Source: Plotosus lineatus
Taxonomy: Eukaryota > Chordata > Actinopteri > Siluriformes > Plotosidae
NCBI GenBank assembly: GCA_024760905.1
Contig: CM045737.1
Location: forward strand, 17,306,848-17,370,847
Reading direction: 5' to 3'
DNA: 64,000 bases
The notes below the pieces were generated by a model, which saw nothing but the letters and a program-made list of their open reading frames with translations, ran no database searches and was not told the origin of the DNA. Shown here one piece after another: positions 12,524 to 23,652 of the stretch; positions within the stretch are counted from its first letter, which is position 1; each line of letters opens with the position of its first letter. A program made the position numbers and the translations under genes.

Positions 12524-14275
12524 TTAGTCTAGTCTGGACTTGTTTTTGTTCCTGAAACTTTGGCATCTTTTGGCCTGTACAAGTGCATCAACTCCAGGTG
12601 TCATGTCCTGACTAGCTGTCACTTTCAGAATGTCATTTAAGTGCTTGTTTGTGAGCCTTGAACGCATTTTTGTTTTATTGATATTCATCACTGAGAAAAT
12701 TTGTTCACAAAGGTAGGTTGTCCCAAACATGCACAAAATTTTAGCAGCCAGGGCTGTTAATTTGGGGTACCCTGGTAGTAGATACTGAGAAAATTTGTCC
12801 AGACCTACGGAGGCAAATTTGCCCTTCAAATCTGCATCACACTGCAAATCAATTATTTCTAGCTGAATTTCGACCGGCAGATCAGAAGCTTTAACTGTGA
12901 AAGGTGAGCGAAAAACTGAAAATTCTGTCTCAAGTTCACCAAATACCTGAAAACGTTTCTCAAACTCCTGCAGTAGTCTTGCAATCTTGTCTTTGTACCG
13001 TTTCACGTCCGCATCAGGTCTGGTCTGGTCTGGTCACATCTCTCAGACAGGGGAAAGGAGCAGGGTTGCTATTTGCCAGTTGCATCTCCCACAAAGTCAG
13101 CTTCAACTTAAATGCATGTATGTTGTCAGAAAACTGTGTGACAACTTTTTTGCGGCCTTGCAACATTTTGTTCAGATTGTTCAAGTGTTCAGTAATATCA
13201 ACCAAGAATCCAAGGTCCTGTAGCCATTCCTGAGATTGTAATTCCAACACCGGTTTTCCTTTTTTCTCCATGTACTGTCCGATTTCCTCTCGTAGATCAA
13301 AGAAATGCCTCAGCACAGCGCTTCGGCTTAACCATCTCACTTCAGTGTGGTATGGCAGGCTGTGGGTAATGTTGCTGTCGTTGAAGAAGTTTGTCAAACT
13401 GACGATGGTTCAGACCTCTGGACCGGATGAAATTTACAGTGCGAACAACCACCTCCATGACGTGGTCCATTTCCAGCGACTTGCAACACAATGCCTCCTG
13501 GTGCAAAATACAGTGAAATGTTCAGAAACGATCTCCTCCATTAAGGGCTTGTACTTTGTCTTTGAACTTTGTCGCGACACCTGCTTTCTTTCCAACCATG
13601 GATGGCGCGCCGTCTGTAGCCAGGCTGATAGCGCGGGACCAGTCCACTCCAACTCTGTCCAGTGCAGCAACGACAGAGCCAAAAATGTCCTCGGCTGTTG
13701 TGGTGTCCATCACTGGCACCAACTCAAGAAACTCTTCAGTAACAGTCAATGTCTCATCAACTCCTCAAATAAATATGGCCAGTTGGGCCACGTCTGTAAT
13801 GTCAGTGCTCTCGTCAATTGCAATGGGAAATGCAATAAATAATTTGACTCTCTGTTTCAATTGACTGTCTAAATCTGCCGATAGTTCCGAAATCCTCTCT
13901 GTTATAGTATTCCTCGTCAGGCTAATATTGGCAAAAGCTTGTCGCTTCTCGCTTCTTGGGACACACAAGTTCAGCCGCCTTCATCATGCATCGTTTAACA
14001 AAGTCACCGTCGGAATACGGCTTCGATGCTAATGCTTTTTCGCTTTTTAGGTAGCTGGCTTTTACCGCTGCTTCACTGACTTCTCGGCTCTGGATGAAAG
14101 TTGACTGCTGTTTCCTCAGACCCGCCATCAATTCGTTGATCTTATCTCTTCTCAGTTGTCCTTGCAAGCCGTCATATTTTTTGCTGTGATGAGTCTCGTA
14201 GTGGCGTCGAATATTATATTCCTTCAATACCGAAACTTGTTGCAAACACACGAAGCACAAAGGCTTTCCATGCAT
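12524..14275 (-). pseudogene. hAT transposase pseudogene (GTF2IRD2/Charlie-like group)
   Basis: Domains in order from 14275 leftward: a BED-type zinc finger (CFVCLQQ...RRHYETHH); the RNase H-like first acid region (AIDESTDITDVAQLAIF); the ATDGAPSMVGKKAG block; the helical insertion; and a hATC dimerisation end (LAAKILCMFGTTYLCEQIF, MRSRLTNKHLNDILKV). It is dead in several ways. A frameshift near 13960 breaks the zinc-finger part from the core. An in-frame TGA at about 13762 stands where an Arg codon is expected, a plausible CpG decay. There is a frameshift near 13560. Another at about 13015-13035 coincides with a small GTCTG expansion. Similarity to the hAT-derived part of vertebrate GTF2IRD2 is from memory. 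Confidence 0.85.
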
Positions 14276-14499
14276 CTCTGTAAATAAATAGGACGTGGTC
14301 CATTTTTCTTTGAAAATTGTACCCGAACTTATAATAATGTAACCATGATAGTCAGAGATAATTTATGACCTTAATAGTTGTTAATTACAAATTACAAATT
14401 ACAGCTCAAATAGTAACAAGAAATGTCTGCATTAGTTTACATTTGTTTGTTTTTTTTCTTAATGATCAGTAATAAGTTTGAATTACTGTGCATGAAGTT

Positions 14500-15584
14500 C
14501 TTGAACGATCTTGTGGGGCGTGCTCCGAGAGTACGGCGTTCCGGATCTGTTGCTACGAGCCATTCGGTCGCTGTATTATCGGAGCCAGAGTTTGGTCCGT
14601 ACTGGCAACAACAGTCGAAGAAGAATAGAAGGTCGAATTCGTTTCTGGTGGGAGGTGGAGTCCGCCAAGGCTGTCCTTTGTCACCGATTCTGTTCATAAT
14701 TTTTATGGACAGAATTTCTAGGCGCAGTCGAGGTGTTGAGGGGTTCTGGTTTGGTGGCCATCGGATCTCGTCTCTGCTTTTTGTGGATGACGTTGTCCTT
14801 TTGGCTTCATCAAGTCGGGACCCCCAGCTCTCATTGGAGCGATTCGCAGCCGAGTGCAAAGCAGCCGGGATGAGGATCAGTACCTCCAAGTCCGACGCCA
14901 TGGTTCTCAGTCGGACAAGGGTGGAATGCACCCTCCGGGTCGGGAATGAGGTCCTGCCCCAAGTGGAGCAGTTTTAGTATCTTGGGGTCTTGTTCACGAG
15001 TGAGGGAAGGATGGAGCGAGAGATTGACAGACGGATCGCTGCAGCCTCTGCTGTTAAACAGTGCCTGTACCAGTCCGTCGTGGTGAAGAAGGAGCTGAGC
15101 CGCAAGGCGAAGCTCTCAATTTACCAGTCGATCTACGTTCCAACCCTCACCTATGGTCACGAGCTTTGGGTAGTGACAGAAAGAACAAGATCACGGATAC
15201 AAGCGGCTGAAATGAGCTTCCTTCGCCGGGTGGCGGGGTTCTCCCTTAGAGATAAGGTGAGAAGCTCTACCATCCGTGGAGAGCTCGGAGTAGATCCTCT
15301 GCTCCTCCGCATTGAAAGGGGACAGTTGTGGTGGCTCGGGCATCTGATCAGAATGCCTCCCGGACGCCTCCCCCTGGTGTGGTGTTTCGGGCATGTCCAA
15401 CCAGGAAGAGACCCCGGGGTCGACCTAGAACACGCTGGAGGGACTATGTCTCTCGGCTTGTCTGGGACCGCCCAGGAGAGTTCAAGGAGGTGGCTGGGGA
15501 GAGGGACGTCTGGACCCCTTTGCTTAGGTTTCTGCCCCCGCGACCCGACCCCGGACTTAGCGGAAGTCGATGATGATGATGATG
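14500..15584 (+). mobile_element. Rex3-type (RTE clade) LINE, 5'-truncated
   Basis: It starts abruptly inside the reverse transcriptase and ends after the stop in a GATGATGATGATGATG tail, as expected for Rex3, a teleost-wide retrotransposon that is nearly always 5'-truncated. It is inserted in the upstream part of the hAT element on the opposite strand. No clear target duplication is visible. Confidence 0.87.
14510..15573 (+). pseudogene. Rex3 reverse transcriptase, C-terminal part, broken
   Basis: Recognisable blocks in order: WGVLREYGVPDLLLRAIRSL, RQGCPLSPILFIIFMDRIS, the catalytic box as LLFVDDVVLLASS (Val instead of the usual Ala before DD), ERFAAECKAAGMRISTSKS, then after an in-frame TAG near 14975 YLGVLFTSEGRMEREIDRRI, KLSIYQSIYVPTLTYGHELW, SFLRRVAGFSLRDKVRSS and WLGHLIRMPPGRLPL. 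A frameshift near 15385 moves the end (RKRPRGRPRTRWRDYVSRLV) to another frame. Also frame-shifted around 14600-14650. Non-functional. Confidence 0.88.
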
Positions 15585-15685
15585 TCTTTTATGCATTTTT
15601 TTCCACTTTCAAATTATCCTGCGGGTCGGATCGAACCTCCTTGGGGGCCGGTTCCGGCCCACGGGCCGTATGTTTGAGACCCCTG

Positions 15686-17310
15686 ATTTATTGGAAGCAT
15701 GTTTAGCATGTTACCGAATATATCTGATAAGATGGATGCAAGTGAGGCAGTTGGGATTTTAATATTTGCTCCCTTTATATTTGCTTCTATTTATTTATTT
15801 TTGTTGGAGCTCAAGCTGACTTTCGAATATTTCCCCCTTATAGTATAATCTATATATATTATATACAGTAAGTGCACCCTGATCTTTTTTTGTTTTTGGT
15901 TTTGGCCATTTACACACTACAAAAAAAGAGAAAAATAAATAAAATTAAGTAAACATTTCTTTCTTTTTGGGGAATCCCCCCTCCCAACAATATTCCCACC
16001 CCCTAATTTATTCATATCCGTTTCTCAACTGTTAAAGATCGCATGCAACCAGCACCGACCAGAGGTGTAAGCATAGGGGTGGCACACGATGCATCTGCAT
16101 CTTAACGACTGCTGCACATGCGTATTTGGGAGTGGCCTAACACACTCTTACACTCTATCTGCATCTTTGTTTGAATAAGCTTACAAACACCCATGATTGG
16201 CTTTGACTGACATCTCTCCCTCTTGTGAGAGCTCGGCCTATTAGTACACCTGGACTCACAGTCACAGATGGCTGCGGATTTTTAACCTGCGGTCTCCAGA
16301 CTGGTAGTCGCGAACCATGTGGATGTGCCCTAAACAAACATTTCTCTCAAAATGCTTTATAAGATCACTTATATGATTGTGAAATATGCATAAAATAAAA
16401 TATGTAAACCCACTTGTTGATATGTTTAACAAGTAAAGAAAGATTTATTTTAAATTGTTACAATTTAAATTAGCAGTTTGTGACTTTTATAATTTTGCAA
16501 TACAAATCTGAGACGTACTGAGAACTCTAAATTTGTTCTGAGGTTCCGCTGTTATTGTAGTTGTCAACGACTGTGACAGGCTAATGCTTGTTTCAGAAAT
16601 AGTTGAAATGACATAGTTTAGGTAAAGGAAGTCAGTTTCAAAATTTATACAGTTAAATAGCTTAGCTATGTCTTGGTCCGGAGAGACAGTTGTAGACTGG
16701 TTATAGTGAGGTTCAGAGTCGGTAGGTGAAGGTTGGTGATGGCTGGTGATGTATAGGGTTTTGAGTCTCGCGACAGTATCCTAGGTCATCCAGGTTTCAG
16801 TGTAGTTCGTTACAACAAAAAACCCAACTCTACACATTTATATAGTCTACATAGTTATTTATGGAATCGCTACTACATCACAGTAGGTATCTGTAGGTTA
16901 AGAGACATGACATAGTGGATATATTGTGGCTACAGGATGTGCCTGTTACGAAACATGACATTACGTCTAGCATTAGCAATGATGGTGGCAAAGCAGATCG
17001 TTAGTTCATAGAGACCACTGCAAAGTTCAAACACACACAAAAAAGGCAATACAAGATAGTGTCTGACTGCATCACTAGTTTCTAGCTAGATTCAAATCCA
17101 AATGGTAATGAATTAAATTTACATCTTATTTTTCATACACACACTTGACAGGTGGTATTTTTAAAAACACCAGAAAATGAAAAAAAGAAATTTCTGACAG
17201 TGAAACTGAATTCAATTCACATGCCTCCACCACTAGCACCATGGTCCAAAGTATTTTTCCTGCAGGACGTTGTACACATTGATAGTTTTAGCATAAATGC
17301 AGTATACATA
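15686..17310. other. Intronic DNA with no recognised feature
   Basis: AT-rich stretches and short homopolymers; no TE ends or protein blocks recognised. Confidence 0.45.
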
Positions 17311-17438
17311 ATTCATTCATTCATTTTCTGAAACACTTAATCCTAATTAGGGTCGCAGGGAGGCTGGCGCCCATCTCAGCCGACTCTGAGCGAGGGTGGG
17401 GTACACCCTGGACAACTTCACAGGCCAGCACAGCAGTA
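17311..17438 (-). mobile_element. Solo tail B SINE fragment
   Basis: ATTCATTCATTCATTTTCTG followed by CACTTAATCCTAATTAGGG and GTCGCAGGGAGGCTGGCGCC: the complement of tail B with its (ATGA)n end. No head is attached. Confidence 0.8.
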
Positions 17439-17509
17439 TACATAAATATATACAAATTAATTTTGGGAAAACTGGTGGTAGGGGCAATGATGTTGCAATT
17501 GGAGGCCCA

Positions 17510-17778
17510 TTATCACTGAGTTGTCACTGCTGTTCTGATAACCTGTGCTGGGTTATCAAAGACGGGCGAAGTCTCTCACTGTTTATGGTGAGCGGCATGT
17601 AAAAGAATTATAGCTGTCGTTCGAATAGAGTAGGCCACTGGGTTGCAATCAGCATGTTTTTGCCCAGTGATGGCCTTGCGAGCCGTCCAAGGTGTACACT
17701 GCCTTTACCAAAGCCGGCTGAGATGGGCGCCAACCTCCCTGAGTCTCTAATTAGGATTGGGTAGTTCAGAAAATGAAT
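17510..17778 (+). mobile_element. tRNA-SINE body A joined to tail B
   Basis: Body A blocks (GGGTTATCAAAGACGGGC, CTCTCACTGTTTATGGTGAG, GCATGTAAAAGAA) run into tail B (GCCGGCTGAGATGGGCGCC..AATTAGGATTGGG..CAGAAAATGAATAC). The head is missing. It ends about 55 bp before the acceptor of the brf1 exon at 17833. Confidence 0.8.
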
Positions 17779-17832
17779 ACATAAAAACTGGTTGTCTGTC
17801 ATTTTACCAGTGTCCACTTCATCTCTTTTTAG

Positions 17833-17959
17833 ACTGACAGAATTTGAGGACACACCCACCAGTCATCTAACTATTGATGAGTTCATGCGAGTGGACCTGG
17901 AGGAAGAGTGTGATCCCCCCTCTTTTGTTGCTGGTCAAAAAAAGTTGAAGTTCCAACAG
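17833..17959 (+). CDS. brf1: brf1 exon: linker after the cyclin repeats
   Basis: The exon encodes 42 codons, [18 protein letters not shown] then [16 protein letters not shown] and QKKLKFQQ. Vertebrate BRF1 has this block directly after LRKR. The FEDTPTS..LTIDEF and [10 protein letters not shown] motifs are diagnostic. The acceptor AG is at 17831-17832 after a TCTCTTTTT tract, and the donor GT at 17960. It completes the split arginine codon of the previous exon and ends in phase 0. A tRNA-derived SINE ends about 55 bp upstream, so the branch-point region lies between the SINE tail and the acceptor. Confidence 0.94.
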
Positions 17960-18095
17960 GTTGGCATTACATAGCTCATGGTTTACATTATACACGTACA
18001 TTTTTATTTAATATCTGTATCTGTTGTAGCTATATATATTTCTTGGCTTAATTCTTCTTAAAGAAAAAAAAACAAAAATCATTTGTTTATTTCAG

Positions 18096-18135
18096 CTGGA
18101 ACAGGAGCTGATCAAGAAGCTTGATGAATATCAAG
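18096..18135 (+). CDS. brf1: brf1 micro-exon in the linker
   Basis: This 40-nt exon encodes LEQELIKKLDEYQ plus the first base of a glycine codon. It matches the LEQ-(V/E)L-KKLEE block of vertebrate BRF1, which links the cyclin repeats to the C-terminal region. The acceptor TTTATTTCAG ends at 18095; the donor is GTTAGT at 18136. It lies only 136 bp after the previous exon, the shortest intron in the visible gene. Its small size makes it easy to miss by automated prediction. Frame continuity on both sides supports it. Confidence 0.9.
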
Positions 18136-18277
18136 GTTAGTGTTCTTCAGCGAAAGACAGACAACAGTATGAAATATCTGCCAGAACATTGAAAAAAATC
18201 ATAACATCAGTAAGGCATTTAGAGCAATTGCAGTGAATATGAATATGAAAATGGTCTACAATTACCTTCTTGTGGTA

Positions 18278-19106
18278 CAGGGATCCCTCGCTACTTCGAA
18301 TTTCAATTCATGCGGCTTCAGTGCATTGTGTTTTTTTTTTTTTTAATATTCAATAAGGAAATTAAGGAAGAGTATGGGGAAAATTTGAGCAAAATGCCAC
18401 AAAAACAAGGCTGTCTGTCTTCGTTTCGGCTTTTTCCCTTTTACGCGGGAGTCGCCACAGCAAATCATCTGATTCGCACGTTTGATTTGGCAGAGGTTTT
18501 TACATCGGATGCCCTTCCTGTCACAACTCTTTTTAGCACGGGACAGAAACACGCTGTCAACTTTGCAGCCTACTCTTTACGAAAGTCAGCAATGGTTTTT
18601 TTTACATGCCTCTCACCATAGACAGTGAGAGACATGGCCCACCTTTGATAACCCAGTTAGCCGCACTGGGGGGGGTGGGGGGGTGGACAGTGACAACCTT
18701 GTGGAGAGTGGGACTCGAACCCCAAACCTTTGGATCAGCAATCCAGCACCCTATACCATTAGATCACCACTGCTAATTATGAAAAAAAAAAACCCTAAAC
18801 CAACACAAAACAAAATACAACCCAAAATCTCCAATCAAAACTAGTTACATTGTCGTGAGGTGCGCATCTGAGTGCACGCGCATTTATGTATTTATATTTT
18901 ATTTACATCCTATGCATTCTTTTTTAATGTTTAATTGTTATTATAAGCATTTATAGCATTGAATATGTATTTATTGATATTACTATATACACGTAAACAT
19001 GTACGTGTACGTCGGGTGGTGGTGGTGGGGTGATCCTACTTCACGGATTTCGGTGGTCGCGTGGGAATCACGGTCCCAGTTAACCGCGGAAAGTGAGGAA
19101 TCCCTG
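18278..19106 (+). mobile_element. MITE family G (CAGGGATCCCTC ends) with nested SINE
   Basis: Starts CAGGGATCCCTCGCTACTTC and ends CCGCGGAAAGTGAGGAATCCCTG, flanked by TA on both sides. The interior (AAGGAAATTAAGGAAGA, GCGCATCTGAGTGCACGCGC, TTAATGTTTAATTGTTATTA) recurs in other copies: 24385-24833, 29951-30465, 39575-40099, 46640-47113, 54335-54728, 59932-60660 and the split copies at 26760 and 36422. TIR sequence and TA preference point to a Tc1/mariner-pogo type mobiliser. No transposase of its own is visible. Confidence 0.87.
18418..18773 (-). mobile_element. tRNA-SINE head A + tail A, full length, inside MITE G
   Basis: Minus strand: GCAGTGGTGATCTAATGGTA (A-box-like), GGTTTGGGGTTCGAGTCCC (B-box GGTTCGAGTCC), body A, then tail A (GCTGTGGCGACTCCCGCGTA..GGGAAAAAGCCGAAACG) and a short simple 3' end. 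One of the best preserved head A + tail A copies. Confidence 0.9.
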
Positions 19107-19967
19107 TATTTCCATCTTTAGTTTGCATTTTCTGTCCATGAATAAAGATGCTAAATGCTAATGAAAGCTACTGTTACTGTACTGGGGTTATTAGGACTGT
19201 AGGTTTGTAACTAAACTAAAAAGGATGCTAATGTTACCTAACCTAGCATTTCAAATTATCCAAAATCTAAATCAATCTAAAAAAGCCCCAATGTGCGAAT
19301 AAACCTTTGCCTTTGGGTGTTTGTGGGTATAAAACATTGTGCTGCCAAATACCATGATCAAGACAAGTCAAGTGGCTTTCTTGCCATTTCGTCCAAATAA
19401 GGCCATTCCATCGATCTATACAGGGATTCATAATGTATCTGTTAAAACATGTGCAAACATTATAAGAGGGTACAATGATTATGACTTCAGGACAATAGTA
19501 ACAGCAGTCTCTAATCTCTCACAGAGAAGTCATGCTCTACCCACACCCCTCTCCCCCCCCACCTTACCCCATCATTTGAACGAAGTGACTGGCTAAAATA
19601 ATGTTGTATGGTTGAATCAGTTGGCTTCTGGGCCGCTTTGTTTGTTTTCCATTTTCAAAGCCAAGTGTACAAATTTATTTTCAGCACCCTCATAGAACAG
19701 GTAGCTACTGGAAACTGAGGGGGTATTTGCTGCATTTTACCAAAAAATGTATTAGATAAAAAATAAATACAACACCTTTAACTCTCCAAGTCCCTTAGAT
19801 GTTAACTGAATTCTCTAGCAGCACACATATTATGATATTTCATCTGCATTGTATTTTAAAATGGGGAAGCTACAATGCTATGGTGTGTCTATAAAGTCAA
19901 AGAAAGTATGTAGTTTGCCAGAGGCAGAGTTGTACTTGAGATGCAATGCATTTGCTTGTCTCTATAG
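19107..19967. other. Intronic DNA before brf1 exon 19968
   Basis: No recognised repeat or coding feature. Confidence 0.45.
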
Positions 19968-20060
19968 GTGAGATCAGCTCCTATCGTGATGAGATTGAGA
20001 CAGAACTGGAGAACAGCAGGCCTAAATTGAAAGGAATTTATGCCATGTATGCAAGAGAAG
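19968..20060 (+). CDS. brf1: brf1 exon: GEISSY block of the linker
   Basis: The exon encodes (G)[17 protein letters not shown] followed by [13 protein letters not shown]. Vertebrate BRF1 has [18 protein letters not shown] at this point. The acceptor CTCTATAG ends at 19967 and the donor GTACTG starts at 20061. Phase is 1 in and 1 out. The segment after PKLKG (IYAMYARE) differs from the mammalian sequence I recall (GGLASLAKD), a place where the protein is loosely constrained. The intron before it contains a MITE with a SINE inside it. Confidence 0.92.
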
Positions 20061-20446
20061 GTACTGTAAACCTGATGTGCTTGTTTAGTTTGGATGTTTA
20101 TTTCTGTAAATAGACAGTTTTATTCATATTACAGTGTTTTTATTTCAACCCAGAATAAACTATACATTATTGTTAGTTTATTTTTATAGTTAGGGTTTAA
20201 TTTGACAGCAACATTAGAAGAACCTTGCTCGAGCTGTTTCTAAGTAACAACTTATATAAGTTAAATTCAACTATTCAAATCTTTCCTATTATCACAGCAT
20301 GGTTTTTTTTACTGTATTCTCATTTCTACTTTTGTCAAATAAGAAAAACACAATTTGTCTCAATCATTAGTTGAAAGTCAGGATTATAATGACCATATAA
20401 CACAATAACTAAGCTTATTCATAATATTAAAGTTCCATAGCTGTGC

Positions 20447-20447
20447 C

Positions 20448-20515
<68 letters not shown>

Positions 20516-20540
20516 GTCTGTCTGTCCGTCCGTCCGTCTG
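20447..20540. repeat. (TATC)n microsatellite grading into (TGTC/CGTC)n
   Basis: About 70 bp of perfect TATC units followed by TGTC and CGTC variants. Confidence 0.97.
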
Positions 20541-21204
20541 TCTACATCCAATCACGGAGAATGGACGTCAATCCCTGAAGCTTGAATGATGCTCATACAG
20601 GGATTGTCATAGTTGTGATAGCTGTGCCTCAGTTCTTTGCCACACCTCATTTATTAACATTGCATTTCATTGGTTTCTTCACCTGTCTCTTTCTTTGCCC
20701 TGTTATTGGTTTAGGTCATGTTGGGTCATGATGACTCTCACTTGCTTTTGTTTGACCATTTGACTAATCTGTCCATTTAAACCCTTGGGTTTGCCTTTCT
20801 ATTTTGTAAAGATTGTCCTGAATCAGACTTTGCCGTGACAATTTGATAGGATTTCAATGAGACTATGGATAAACTAAAATTGACAGTCTAATCAGGCATC
20901 CAAAGCAGCAGTCACACTTTGCTAGACACTGTAAGAGGACATCCGACAGATAAAAACTTTGGGAAAACTTGAAAAACTTTGGATTCGCTTAGAAATGTTC
21001 TTGTTTTTGAAAGAGAACCACTTTTTGTCAATAAAAATAAGTTAAATTGTAAGACATTCTCAACATTGGTAATGTTGTACATGACTATTATAGGTGGAAA
21101 AGGTTGGATTTCTAATAGAATATCTTGTTTAGTATACTGAGGCCTATTTTCAACAGTTAACATACATTGCCTTTGCCAATTGCACATTGTGTTAGCTAAT
21201 CTCA

Positions 21205-23652
21205 GTTTCTTCTTCTTTTCCTTTCGGCGATTCCCTTCAGGGGTCGCCACAGCAAATCATATGCCTCCATCTCACCCTGTCCTCTGCATCTTCTTCTCTT
21301 ACGCCAACAACCTTCATGTCTTCCTTCACCACATCCATATATCTCTTCTTTGGTCTTCCTCTAGGCCTTCTGCCTGGTAGTTCCAACCTCAGCATCCTAC
21401 TACCAATATATTCACTATCCCTCCTCTGTACATGTCCAAACAATCTCAATCTAGCCTCTCTGACTTTGTCTCCAAAACATCTTTCATGGGCTGTCCCTCT
21501 GATGTACTCATTCCTGATCCTATCCATCCTCATTACTCCCAAGGAGAACCTCAACATTTTCATCTCTGCTACCTACAGCTCTGCCTTCTGTCTTTTCCCC
21601 AGGGACACTGTTTCTAAACCATACAACATCGCTGGCCTCATTACCATCTTGTACACTTTTCCTTTCATTCTTGCCGATACCCTCCTATAACACATCACAC
21701 CGGACACTTTTCTCCAACCATTCCAACCTGCCTGCACACGTTTCTTCACCTCTTTTCCACACTCTCCATTGCTCTGGATTGTTGAGCCTAAGTACTTAAA
21801 ATTCTCCACCTTCCTTATCTTTGCTCTCTGTAAGCTCACCGTTCCTCTTGGGTCCTTCTTATTCACACACATGTATTCTGACTTACTGAGGCTAACCTTC
21901 ATTCCTCTCCTTTCCGGGGCATACCTCCACCTCTCTAGATTTTCCTCCACTTGTTCTCTGCTCTCACTACAGATCACAATATCATCTGCAAACATCATAG
22001 TCCATGGAGATTCTTGTCTAACCTCGTCTGCCAGCCTGTCCATCGGCATAGCAAACAAGAAGGGGCTCAGAGCTGATCCTTGATGCAGTCCCACCTCCAC
22101 CTTGAATTCGTCGGTCATGCCGACAGCACACCTCACCACTGTCTTACATCTCTCATACATGTCCTGCACCACTCTAATATACTTCTCTACCACTCCCGAC
22201 TTCCACATGCAATACCACAGTTCTTCTCTTAGCACCCTGTCGTATGGTTTCTCCAGCTCCACAAAGGCACAATGTAGCTCCCTCTGACCTTCTCTGTACT
22301 TCTCTATTAACATCCTCAAAGCAAACACCGCATCTGTGGTGCTCTTTCTTGGCATGAAACCAAACTGTTGTTCACAGATGCTGACTTCTGCCCTTAGTCT
22401 TGCTTCCACGATTCTTTCCCATAACTTCATCGTATGGCCCATAAACTTTATCCCTCTGTAGTTGCCACAACTCTGCACGTCTCCCTTGTTCTTAAAAATG
22501 GGCACCAGCACACTTCTCCATTCCTCCAGCATCTGCTCACTCTCTAAAACCTTGTTGAATGTTCTTGTCAGAAAATCAACTGCTTCCTCTCCTAGACACT
22601 TCCCTACCTCCACAGGTATATCATCAGGACCAACTGCCTTTCTCCTCTTCATCCTCCTCAGTGCCCTCCTCACTTCACCCTTACTAATCTTTGCAACTTC
22701 CTGCTCCTCAACGGTCACCTCTTCTACTCTTTTTTTCTCTCTCATTTTTCTCATTCATCAGCTCTTCAAAGTACTCTTTCCATCTTTCCAGCATACTTCT
22801 GTCATCAGTCAATACATTTCCCTTTTTGTCTTTAATCACCCTGACTTGCTGCACGTCCTGTCCATCTCTATTTCTCTGCTGTGCCAACCTGTATAAATCA
22901 TTTTCTCCCTTCTTACTGTCCAACCTAGCATACAAGTCATCATACGCCTTCTGTTTGGCCTTTGACACCACTACCTTCGCCTTACGCTGTGTCTCCCTGT
23001 ACTCTCTTCGGTCCTCTCCATGTCCCACTTCTTCTTAGCTAACCTCTTCTTTTGTACAAACTCCTGCACTTCCTTATTCCACCACCATGTCTCCTTATCT
23101 ACTTTCCTTCCAGAGGACACACCAAGTACTCTCCTACCTGTCTCTCTGATTAAATTTGCTGTGGTTGTCCAGTCATCTGGAAGAATTTCCTGACCACCCA
23201 AAACCTGTTTCAAGTCCTCCTTGAACACAACATGACACTCTTCCTTTTTCAGCTTCGACTTTGTCTTCTGCTCTGCCTTTGCCTTCTTCACCTTCCTCAC
23301 CATCAGCGTCATTCTGCACACCACCATCCTATGCTGTTTGGTGACACTCTCACCCACTACTACTTTGCAGTCACTGACTTCCTTCCAATTGCATCGTCTA
23401 CACAAGATGTAGTCTACCTGTGTGCTCCTATCTCCACCTTTATAAGTCACCCTATGCTCCTGTCTCTTCTGGAAGAAAGTATTCACCACAGCCATTTCCG
23501 TCATTTTTACAAAATCTATCAACATCTGTCTTTCTGTGTTCCTGTCCTGGATACCAAACCTGCTTATCACTTCCTCGTCCCCTCTGTTGCCTGCACCAAG
23601 ATGTCCATTGAAGTCTGCACCAATGACCACAGCTGAAATTCTGAAATTCATC
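21205..23652 (-). mobile_element. RTE-clade LINE, 5'-truncated, about 2.45 kb
   Basis: On the minus strand it begins inside the APE endonuclease and runs through the reverse transcriptase to the 3' end ATTTGCTGTGGCGACCCCTG..CGCCGAAAGG followed by an (AAG)n-like tail (the TTCTTCTTCTTTTCC at 21206-21221 on +). The 3' end is homologous to tail A of the SINEs in this window. Confidence 0.9.
21237..23651 (-). pseudogene. RTE LINE ORF: endonuclease C-terminus, RT, C-terminal domain
   Basis: First segment (23651-22971): endonuclease end with IGADFNGHLGAG, RSTQVDYILCRR and TKQHRMVVCRM, covering the late catalytic Asp/His region. A second short segment (23028-22708) carries WKEYFEELMNEKNE. The main segment (22754-21573, 393 codons) is the reverse transcriptase: RRMKRRKAVGPDDIPVE, NYRGIKFMGHTMKLWERIV, QFGFMPRKSTTDA, a fingers/palm block, and the catalytic MMFADDIVICSE. 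The final segment (21563-21237) has FGHVQRRDSEYIGSRML and GRRPRGRPKKRYMDVV. Frameshifts near 23000, 22730 and 21570 break it, but codon-level preservation of the RT is good, suggesting a fairly young insertion. Confidence 0.9.

Larger units (their letters stand above)
11832..15685 (-). mobile_element. hAT transposon, decayed, carrying a nested Rex3 LINE
   Basis: The left end CAGAGGTGTCAAACTCATTT and right end (minus strand) CAGGGGTCTCAAACATACGG are hAT termini of the type whose ends read as a 'hits out of target' CAGNGGTNTCAAA motif. The flanking 8-mers ATTGAGTG and ATTTATTG agree at six of eight positions, consistent with an aged 8-bp target duplication. The minus strand holds a transposase (12524-14275). 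A LINE on the opposite strand (14500-15584) splits the element's 5' part. The left end is about 40 bp past a brf1 donor. Confidence 0.88.

Noticed and set aside
21769..23636. Several + strand open frames rich in Leu, Ser and Cys
   Set aside because: They are antisense to the RTE LINE reverse transcriptase and endonuclease, whose minus-strand reading has clear protein motifs.
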